A DNA stretch of 64,000 nucleotides. Source: a virus. The notes below the pieces were generated by a model, which saw only the letters and a program-made list of their open reading frames with translations, was not told the DNA's origin and did no database searches. Shown here one piece after another: positions 1 through 9,300 of this stretch (the stretch's first letter is position 1; every line of letters starts with the position of its first letter). Made by a program: the position numbers and the translations under genes. The stretch spans positions 22,701 through 86,700 of the IMG/VR virus record IMGVR_UViG_3300044630_003511; one strand, given 5' to 3'.

Positions 1-358
1 GAAATTCGTCAAAGTATGGAAACCATGCTAATGTATCACCCAATGCTTTTGATGATAGTGCTAGATAAACTCTCTTATTAGTTGCGGTATAATCATGTTC
101 AAAAAATAAAGTATTACCTTCCCATATTTCAATTCTCCAATCTATAAAATACTCAATATTACATTTAGCCCAAGTATTGTTTGATAATTCGGTTGTGAAT
201 AAAACATTACCATTACGTTTGTTTATAAACTTAACATTGTATTTACCCGTTTGGTTTCCCAATACTTCAGCCCAAGGACCATTTACGAAATGATAATTTA
301 CTTTATTTCGTACTTCAACAATGTTATTTAAATTTTTAGTTAATTTATCGTAAATCAT
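1..358 (-). CDS. TibC/Aah-like heptosyltransferase, N-terminal part (cut by window edge)
   Basis: The ATG at 358-356 overlaps the stop of the upstream gene by one base (TAATG), so the two are probably translationally coupled. About 119 residues are visible. They match the start of the autotransporter O-heptosyltransferase family (TibC, Aah, BAHT): NGPWAEVLG, then a YNVKFINKRNGNVLF strand-loop-strand, then YFIDWRIEIWE, then LSSKALGDTLAWFPYFDEF, whose GDTLAWxPYxxEF is the family hallmark before the GT9-like catalytic domain. That domain lies outside the window. Family members transfer heptose to Ser residues of surface adhesins. Here a virion protein such as the neighbouring tail fibre is a plausible acceptor, but this is inference. 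Confidence 0.72.
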   Translation of the reverse strand, partial: MIYDKLTKNLNNIVEVRNKVNYHFVNGPWAEVLGNQTGKYNVKFINKRNGNVLFTTELSNNTWAKCNIEYFIDWRIEIWEGNTLFFEHDYTATNKRVYLALSSKALGDTLAWFPYFDEF

Positions 359-2520
359 TAATTCCATTTTTTTACTTCTCTATCAATAAGAGAAAATCCA
401 TCTGCTTGTTTAACATACATTTTATTTGTAGTATATCGTAATTTAGATTCTTTATTAAACACATCAGTTAACCATAAATCATATCCCTCCCATAGGGTAT
501 CATTAAATCTATCAATCCACCAACTCTTTGTTCTATTTGGTATTAGATACGCATGTGCTAAATCTTGGTTTGATGCAGTTTTACTGAATAAATCATCAAT
601 GTATTCTTTACTTCTGGAATTATTGTTTGATAATCCAATAAAGTAAACATCATCTCTTTCAGAAATAAAACATGCTTTATGAACTGCTTCAACAAATTCT
701 TTTAATCCAGTGAATATAAACGCATCAGCTTCAAATACTAATGTATAATCAAATTCATCATCCATAGCTTCTAATGCTCCCCTATGTGCGTTAAAGCACC
801 CATAATGCCTACCCGTTAATGGACCTAATCCATTCCCAAAGTTTCCCGGCTTATCCGATATCTGATTTGGTCTTTTACAAAAATCAGATGGTGGTGTTCC
901 ATCAAATGGAGTATTTACAATTGGTTGATACACCATTCCATAACTTTCCAATTGTTTTAGTGATTCTGAACTAATTTGTTCTCTCAAATCATTTGGCTTA
1001 GTCATCAAATGTTTAATTTGAATCTTTGGTTTTTTTCTAACAAATGAACGATATACGTGCTTTGCTTGATTATAAAAAAATTCATCAGCTGCTCTAGTAA
1101 CCCCCGGAAAGAAACTTCCACCATAATCATCTCCACTAATAACACCACCCGGTTTTACTTTATGATACCAAAAGTTTAAATCGGATTTTAAAGAATCATA
1201 AGTATGACCCGCATCCAACATAATAAAATCAATTGAGTTATGTTGAAATTGATTTGATGCGTTTTCAGATGTATCCTTTATTACGTTAAATAATTTTGAG
1301 TTATTACTTAACATAGTATTTTCCATAAATTCTGAAAATATATCCCCACCAAATCCACCAACTATTGTATCATGTATTTCTTCACCATCGGTACCTTTCC
1401 AAGTATCAACAGTTGTAAATTTAATATCTTTATTAGAATCTTTAATTAAGGTAGCCATATGATTGGTTGATTTACCCAACCATGCACCCAACTCAACAAA
1501 TACATCACCATCGGTTCCATTTTCAACCATTTCATTATACAAATGTTCATATGAAAACCAACCAGGAATTTCATTAAATTCAGGTTGTAGTTTTTCTAAT
1601 ATAATTTGTTTGGTTTGATTTAGGTTATCATCGATATAAGTAACCAATTCATTATTATCATATGAATCCAAATATGTGTGTAGTTTTCTGAATATAGATG
1701 GTAATCCATATCCCAATGCCTCTTTAATAGATAATGGATTTAATTCCAATTTAGAACTAAAGTAAAACATATCCGATGCTTTGTAGAATTTATCTACATC
1801 ACTACGTTCACCCCATACAATACAATTATCAGGTTTGTGTTTCATTATTGGTCCCCAATATGATTCAAAGTTCATAGCTTGGTTTCCGATAAAATGAAAT
1901 TTAATTTTATATTTTTCTAATAATCTAGCTACGTTGAATATTTCACCCTGATTCTTACCTTCAGTAAATAATCCAACCATAAGAACATGCTTCCAATCAG
2001 ATTCAAATCCCAATTCGTTTTTGAATTCGTTTTTATCATACTCAATAGTTTCTATTGGATAATCCCATACACGTGTATCTACTCCCACCAATTCAAATCT
2101 TCGTCTACTCCATTCAGATACTAAAACATATCTATCTGGATGATATTTGATTTCATTTGGATTTGTATGAGAACCATGTGTAGATGCTACAATATAGTAA
2201 TTTCTACTATTGTCAAAAATAGTATCTAATATATTGTGAGCTAAAAAATGTTCGGGGATTTCCGTAAAATGAATTATGTTTGGTTGAGTTGATTTAATAA
2301 TATCCACAAGTTCGGATTTATTATCACCCAATGTGTACAACTTACATAAATCAGCTATTTGATTCTTTTGTACTACAAAGGCATCACCAGAGTGATTGTT
2401 TACCTCAACTACCTCAATATCAAATTTATCTTTAAAGATTTGAATTTGCTTTAAAAGGTATTGTGGCATCCCACCAGTTGAGAGATGGGATGCTATATAT
2501 AACAATTTTTGTTTTGACAT
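358..2520 (-). CDS. Three-domain fusion: GT4-like glycosyltransferase, class I methyltransferase, GT25-like glycosyltransferase
   Basis: 720 residues in three recognisable parts. Residues 1 to about 325 resemble a GT-B, GT4-type glycosyltransferase (N-terminal STGGMPQYLLKQI, later SIKEALGYGLPSIFRKL). Residues about 330-500 resemble a Methyltransf_24 SAM-dependent methyltransferase (VELGAWLGKST binding loop, FIMLDAGHTY, SGDDYGG). Residues about 530-710 resemble a GT25/LPS-type glycosyltransferase (GCFNAHRGALEAM, then VFEADAFIF with its acidic metal-binding motif). A host-type promoter lies 26 bp upstream, and the TibC-like gene follows. The combination suggests building and methylating a glycan. 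The acceptor is unknown. The domain assignments are firmer than the pathway. Confidence 0.75.
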   Translation of the reverse strand: MSKQKLLYIASHLSTGGMPQYLLKQIQIFKDKFDIEVVEVNNHSGDAFVVQKNQIADLCKLYTLGDNKSELVDIIKSTQPNIIHFTEIPEHFLAHNILDTIFDNSRNYYIVASTHGSHTNPNEIKYHPDRYVLVSEWSRRRFELVGVDTRVWDYPIETIEYDKNEFKNELGFESDWKHVLMVGLFTEGKNQGEIFNVARLLEKYKIKFHFIGNQAMNFESYWGPIMKHKPDNCIVWGERSDVDKFYKASDMFYFSSKLELNPLSIKEALGYGLPSIFRKLHTYLDSYDNNELVTYIDDNLNQTKQIILEKLQPEFNEIPGWFSYEHLYNEMVENGTDGDVFVELGAWLGKSTNHMATLIKDSNKDIKFTTVDTWKGTDGEEIHDTIVGGFGGDIFSEFMENTMLSNNSKLFNVIKDTSENASNQFQHNSIDFIMLDAGHTYDSLKSDLNFWYHKVKPGGVISGDDYGGSFFPGVTRAADEFFYNQAKHVYRSFVRKKPKIQIKHLMTKPNDLREQISSESLKQLESYGMVYQPIVNTPFDGTPPSDFCKRPNQISDKPGNFGNGLGPLTGRHYGCFNAHRGALEAMDDEFDYTLVFEADAFIFTGLKEFVEAVHKACFISERDDVYFIGLSNNNSRSKEYIDDLFSKTASNQDLAHAYLIPNRTKSWWIDRFNDTLWEGYDLWLTDVFNKESKLRYTTNKMYVKQADGFSLIDREVKKWN

Positions 2521-2545
2521 AACTTATTTATATGTTCATATCTTA

Positions 2546-2577
2546 CAAAGATACAAAATTAATTTGGTATTTCCAAA
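2546..2577 (-). promoter_or_regulatory. Bacteroidota-type promoter for the glycosyltransferase fusion
   Basis: Read on the minus strand: TTTG (-33), 20-bp spacer, TATCTTTG (-7). It ends 25 nt before the ATG at 2520, and the two sugar-transfer genes follow as one unit. Confidence 0.7.
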
Positions 2578-2584
2578 TTATTTA

Positions 2585-2857
2585 TTAATAAACTACCGTC
2601 CCAGCTTCTAAATCAATTTGTCCATTTGGATATTTAATATCCAATTCAGCAAGTTCGGTATTCATATCAGCAATAGATTTATCGATTCTATTACCAAATT
2701 CTTTTTCTTGAGATTCAATATCTGCAATTTGAGATTGTAATTGTCTTTTACGAACAGCCGATTGTCCCAATGCAATAATCATATTGTTTTGTTCTTCTTG
2801 AATTGATTTTAATTTATCAATTACCGATTGTTCTAATTGTTCAGTTTTTTGTTCCAT
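2585..2857 (-). CDS. Small coiled-coil protein
   Basis: 90 residues, rich in E, Q, K and I, with heptad-like spacing from about residue 5 to 75 (LEQSVIDKLKSIQEEQ, RQLQSQIADIESQEKEF). This predicts a long helix or coiled coil. No catalytic motif is seen. It sits between the tail-fibre chaperone and the glycosyltransferase fusion behind its own late-type element, so a virion or tail-assembly role is possible but unproven. Confidence 0.65.
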   Translation of the reverse strand: MEQKTEQLEQSVIDKLKSIQEEQNNMIIALGQSAVRKRQLQSQIADIESQEKEFGNRIDKSIADMNTELAELDIKYPNGQIDLEAGTVVY

Positions 2858-2881
2858 AATTATTGTGTTTGTATATTCATA

Positions 2882-2890
2882 TATAAGTAT
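2882..2890 (-). promoter_or_regulatory. Late-type element ATACTTATA
   Basis: Lies 24 nt upstream of the ATG at 2857. C variant of the ATAYTTATA family. Confidence 0.4.
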
Positions 2891-2912
2891 ATACTTTTTT
2901 ATTTAAACGAAA

Positions 2913-3299
2913 TTATTCAGGTTGTATTGGGTAAATATATGGAGTTGTATTTGTAATATCTCGTAATGCTTGTCTATAAGTTGCCCACTCCAATTTCTTT
3001 TCAGCTGATAGTGGTGAATCATTAAATTGAGTCCAATCGGATTCAGATAATAGATTATTTCGTTTCAGTCTAACCGTAAATAAATCCCGTTCAGCTTGTT
3101 CATCATTAGTAAGTGGGTTTTTAGTATGTACACTATTTACATATTTACATCGAGTACTAATTGCCTCTTGCCACTCATCATAGGTGAGTTCAATTCGATT
3201 TTCCGTAGGAATATACTTAATATCCCAAACATCAGTTGGGTAAAATCCAGTGTAATTCCCATCAGAATCGTATGTTGCAAAAATTTGTCTTTCAGTCAT
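2913..3299 (-). CDS. Tail fibre assembly chaperone (Phage_tail_APC type)
   Basis: 128 residues. The C-terminal half (about 80-120) has the pattern of the phage tail assembly chaperone family: RNNLLSESDWTQFNDSPLS followed by WATYRQALRDI. The N-terminal half begins with FATYDSDGNYTGFYP, typical of proteins encoded next to tail fibres. It lies directly downstream of the giant fibre gene (26-bp gap) and probably helps that fibre fold or trimerise. Confidence 0.8.
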   Translation of the reverse strand: MTERQIFATYDSDGNYTGFYPTDVWDIKYIPTENRIELTYDEWQEAISTRCKYVNSVHTKNPLTNDEQAERDLFTVRLKRNNLLSESDWTQFNDSPLSAEKKLEWATYRQALRDITNTTPYIYPIQPE

Positions 3300-3325
3300 A
3301 ATTTAATTTTAATTAATATAATATA

Positions 3326-6300
3326 TTATCCCGTTGGAAGATTACCAATAGCTATCCAATACCCATCAACACTATCTAATACTAAACTAACACCAGATGT
3401 GGTAAGGTTATATATATGATTATATCCATTTGAACCATTTGAACTTCTATAAGATGCACAAGTTACAACCGGTGGTGAACCAAATGTTACAGGGAATGTT
3501 ACGTTAGCAGAACTATTTATTCTTCCCCATTGTATAATACTACCATCTGATAATTTTTGGTAATTATTTGTAGACATTGAACTAGCAACCGTATTTGTTT
3601 GGTGTTGGTTTCCTAATCCAATAAGGTTATCGGTATAAGTATATGCAAACCTATTTGATGAGTTACCAATATTGTACAATGAATCAGATTCAGGTATAAT
3701 ATCACCCTTTGAATTAATAGCTGTTGAGGTATCAACCCCAAGACCAACTGTTTTTTCAAAATATGATATACCACCGGCTGCTTTAAGTACTTCTTGATTA
3801 GCTGAACCTGCTGGTTTTCTTGGTATTCTAACATAGGTATCAGGTGTTGATACTACTTGAATACCACCGGCTTTAATCTCAACGAAATTGGATGGAACAG
3901 ATACATTTAATATAGTATCGTATGTTGGTGTATTTGCTAAAGTTGGCCCAACAGTATGTGATTGGTATGTAAATGAATATGAATTAATACTGGAACCAAT
4001 ATTTGCTCTTTGACCCGAATACCCATAAAATCTAATTGAATATCTAAATCTAATATTACCAGTAGATGTTAGATTCATTGAGCGCGTTACACCAGTTTGG
4101 GCAGAAACATTATTTTGATAACCACTTATAGTGTTGGTTGAAATATATGTCCAAGTACCATCATTATGTGATATAATATCATCTGAAACATAGTTATGAA
4201 CTCCAGGTACAGAAAATGTATATACCCATTCATCGGTTTTAATAATTTCAACACTATCAACTAATACCAATTTAATACCATTACCATCTTTGATGTTAAT
4301 CATACTTTTACCAGCAACTAATTCAACAGTCTTTATTTGTTTATTATCGTTTAACCAAAATCCATGCGAATCAGATACTCTAATAGTTTTACCACCGGCT
4401 GATACTTTGTAAACTTTATCAACTTTTCTCTTTTTAATTTTAGCTATTTCAAATTCACTAAATTTGTTTACTTCAGTATTATCTAATTTATCATTCCAAC
4501 TCCATGCTATTATTTTTTCACCTTCAACAACATCTTTAGCAAGAATAGTTTCACCAGATGATAATATAATTTTAGTATCACCAGTTACGGATACAAAACT
4601 TTCAAGTTTTACGTTGTGGGTTAATATACCATTAACATAATAAGTATGCTTACCAGATACTCTAATGTTATAAACATCATCGGTTTTCTCATTTATAGTT
4701 ATTGATGTTATCTCAACTTCTTCATTTTCTGAATTTAGGAATATATCTCCAACATTTATTTTATCAGTTGTTTTAATACACCAAACACCATTTTGTTTAA
4801 TAATATGTTTGTGTGAGTGTGTACATTCAATTAATCCATTATTTATATTGTAAATTTCATTATCAGCATATGATTTGATATCCAACACCTCTTCAATTGT
4901 TTTTTCGGAATCGGATATATGGGTTGCAGTCCAATCATTTTCTTCGGAATATTTTGGTGTTAATGAATCAATATCTAATGATTTAATAAAATCACCAATT
5001 TGAATATCTTTAATTTGTTTGAATGAACCATCACCCATTTCAATTAGTGATGTTCCAACTAAACACGTTCCACCTCCCCCTTCTTCTATATATTCTCCGG
5101 TATAATAATTACCAGCATTATATGAACTAACAGCTGCGGCTGTTCCAAGTAAAGTTCTACCCACAACAACACCAGTAGAAATATTAACTGCTTCTAAATT
5201 TAATTCTGCGTATGCAACAGATGGTGATGAATACCCACCATGGAATTGCCCATTGAATGTAGGTAAATACGATGGGTATGATGTGGTATGACTAACTCCT
5301 GCTGGAATTGATACAGATACGGCTGGTATATTTAGTGCAACTTCAAGTGCTCCTGCTGCTGTAACATTATATGAACCCGTTGATGGTAATGATACCATAT
5401 AACTCGAATAAACAAAATTGGCATTAGATGTATTTGTTGTTACCGATTGTGGTGTTGGATATACAACCCCCGAACCCGTAAACTGAAAGTATTTAACATC
5501 ACCTGTGGTTGTTGTTAATTCATTTGAAGGTGATATAATTACCTTTTTTTCACTACCAGTATAAAATTGTAATTCAGGTAAAGATGGGTCAAATATTATT
5601 TCACTATTATCATCACGTAAATTACCACTATCAGCATCAATAATCCAATCTCCGATTCTACCATCAGTTGCGTTAATACTACCAGATAAACCTGCATTAT
5701 TAGCGTTTACATTTCCATTAGCATCAACAGTAAAATTATATCTAATTGGATTTGAACCAGAAATTATTCCTATGTTAATAGCTCCTCCATTTATTTCAGA
5801 ACCATTAATTGTTGAACCTTGAACGTTTCCTGAGAAATTAACACCATCACCCGTATAGTTCAAATATGCACCATCTTTACTTCGTAATGAGAATAACGGG
5901 TCATCTGACCCAGATGGAAATCCTAAAAATACACCAACCTCATCAAAACTTTGACTTAATTGCCCCATTGAAAGGTATGGTTTATCGGATTGATTTAATG
6001 TTGAACCTGATGTTGATAATCGCAATCCCTCACCAGAAATTATTCTAAATTCACGACTACCCGCTGATAATGAACCTTGTGTATATGTGTAATCACCATT
6101 GGTATTGGGATAATAATAAGAGGCACTTGCGGCGGAATTAAATTTAATTGTTTGACCATATGGATTTGATGCTGATAGAAATAATCGAGTTTCATCTTCA
6201 GAAATTCCATAAATTTTCATTGCAGGGAAATTCAAAACATTACCAATACCCAATACAGCTACATCAAATGCTTTTATAATATGAGATTTTAAATCACTTG

Positions 6301-9300
6301 GTACTTCTGGATATGCACTTTCAGGTTGGTCATAAAGTAATTCTTGTATAAAATCATAATATGATAATGGAAAATCACCAGTTTGCCTTACTTCTAAATA
6401 ATTTGCACCAGATGGCCATGCAATATATGAGTCTAAAGAAGAAGATACGACTTGCAGTGATGATGTTGTGTGGAATGCAATTTGATAAGATGAACTATCT
6501 GCATATAATCCATTTGATAAAAATAATTTTGAATTACCAATTTCACTATTACTTGCACTATTACTTGCGCTTAATATTCTATGATTCGTAGTAAGTGTAC
6601 CAAATACCGTTAAAAGTGCAGAACCACTACCATCAAATGGATTAGGTCCTTTAAGTGCTCTATTTGCTCCAAAACCTACTAGATTATTCAACCCAGCATA
6701 TACATCATTATGTAGAGATGCTGTTACTTCCGTATTATATTGATATCCAACGGGGAATGTAGTTGGGAAGTAGATACCAGATGGGTCAATTATCCATCCA
6801 CCAAATTTACCAGCAGATGCTGATACAATACCAGATACATTTAATTCATTTCCATCCCAACGTAAGTGTCTTGTACCATCACCATTTTCAATTGATAATA
6901 ATCCAGTTGTTCCAGCAGTTCCAGTAGGTCCACCATCTTCAGTTACACCAATATAAACTCCCTTTTGTCCATAACCTTGAATTGATTGTCCGATTGATAT
7001 ATATGGTTCACTATCTCCACCATAAATTGTAATTTGTGGATTAACATCATATGAAGTTGCTGGTGAACCTACATTAATTGTATTTTTAATAAATGATTCT
7101 TCGAAGATACCAATCTTAGCTGCTACAAAGAAATCTTCTTCTCCTAACTCTTCCCAATAATCAGTTTGAGTATTAGGTTGTTTGGCGCCAATTAAAGTAT
7201 ATCCAGAGGGTACAGTATCAATTGATTGAGTATATAATCCAGAAACAGTATTTGATAAATAAGTATGAGGACCCGATGGTAATTTAGTTGCGTAATACAT
7301 CTCAGGTGTACCATCTCCATTCTTATCAAATAAAACTGCATCTCTCCTTTTCTGATTTAAATCAAAAAGATAATTAGTTGAACCACTCCACTCTCCTCTA
7401 AATACAACACCAGGACCAGTTGCTCCTTCAAATACTGTTGTTAATGATTGTGATAAGAAATAAGTTGCTCTACCATTTTCTATATCAACTTTATAAACAA
7501 TTGTAGCTGCTTTATTATCTTGTGGATTTGCCCAAGTTTGAATTGGTGCCACCGTAGCAGGACTTCCTGTTGGTCGATTTGTTTGAGTTATAAATCCGGG
7601 TTTACTATATAATGATGCTGAGAATTCTCCCAATGTACCAATAACATTACCAATTAAATCTAATGTTTCCTCAGAGTAAGTACTAACATGCGTTAATTCA
7701 GTAGTTCCTTTAAATGCTCTAATTTGTGTACCAGTACCAGTTAACGTTGTACTTCCATCAGTTTCAACTAATACAGCAGTTGCTGGATTTGTTAATGAAA
7801 CTTGATAGTTATCAGCTCCCGCTTTTATACCAGTAATAGTTACTTCAGATGTAGCAATTACCCCAGAGGTAGTATTACCATCTCTAATTTGAACTTGCCA
7901 TGTTGCATTTTCGCCAGGAGATGTAGCATCACCGGAACCAATTTCAAATACATTATCAGTACTAATTGTACTATAAGCAAATCCATCTTTAAAATATTGG
8001 TAATAAGTTTGAGATGCGGTAACATTAAATGCAGTTGCCGTTAAAAATATTGAATCTAAGGGAGAAGTTACTACACCATCTCCATCAAAATTAACTACTA
8101 ATGATGATGCAGCCAAACTAACCGAACGAGCATTTACTCCTTCTTTTTGTTTTGTAAAAGATTGTGTACGAGTTACATATTGTGAACCAGTTACAATACC
8201 ATTTGTAATTGAAAATGGTCTTATTAAAATTGAATAATCAATACTAGCTGAATCATCCGTCATATTACTCATTGATACAAATAACATTGTATCATTTAAC
8301 CCATTATCAGTTGTTTCCGTTTTTGATGCAGTTAATAAACCAACAGTAATATTATTTACCGAAATAGATGCGGTAAATGTTCCTGGTAATTCTTGTGAAT
8401 TAAACTCTAAATATTCATCACCTTGCTTAACTTTTAAAGTTGTGTTTGTTGTTGTGTAATCATATACACCACCATTTTCATCAGCAGATAACGCGAGTAT
8501 TGTTGGGGCTAATTCAATATTGATTGCAGCTGCCCCATCAACACTTTTTTGGAATTGTTGAAAGAAACTTTGTGTATAATAAGATGCGGTATAGAATGGA
8601 TGAATTTCTAATTTATATTCAACACTAGCGGTTAAATCAGTCATATTGCTAAATCCACTTATACTCATAGATGCATCTCCCATTATTTCATCAAAGGTAG
8701 AATATTGAATTCCTTTTGTAATAATAGATGCAGTTGTAAATGTACCCGGTTTTTTACTACTTGTAAATATAAGTGGTAAGAATCCCTGCGTTATAGTAAT
8801 ATCCGTAGCTGCTGTTTCATAACTAAATACTCTACCTCTTTGGTCAGCATTTAAAGTTATTGGATTTGGATTAATTTTTACTACAATTGCATCATCACCC
8901 GGGTCTCCATCGGGTACAGATACGAATGTTTTATCAATACTAATAGATGCTGATGTATAATCTTCTAAATAAGTAAATTTAGTACTTAATTGTTTTGTTT
9001 GAACTGCTTCATAAAATGGAATACCATTTTGACCGGGAATACCACTATTAATTATATTATTATCAAAATCCGTTACCTCAACACTAATTCTTCTATCAAA
9101 TGTACCGGTAACATAAAACATATAGTAATATGGTTCAATTGTTTCCGGGTCAACAGACATCGATGGGAATATATTCAATGTACCACTTATAGGTGCTTCG
9201 TTTGTTCCTCTCAAATAGAATGAACCAGTTACTCTACCAATATTTGGAGTAAACTCTCTTTCGGTTCTTGATTTAATACCAAATTGTTCGGTATCGATTG

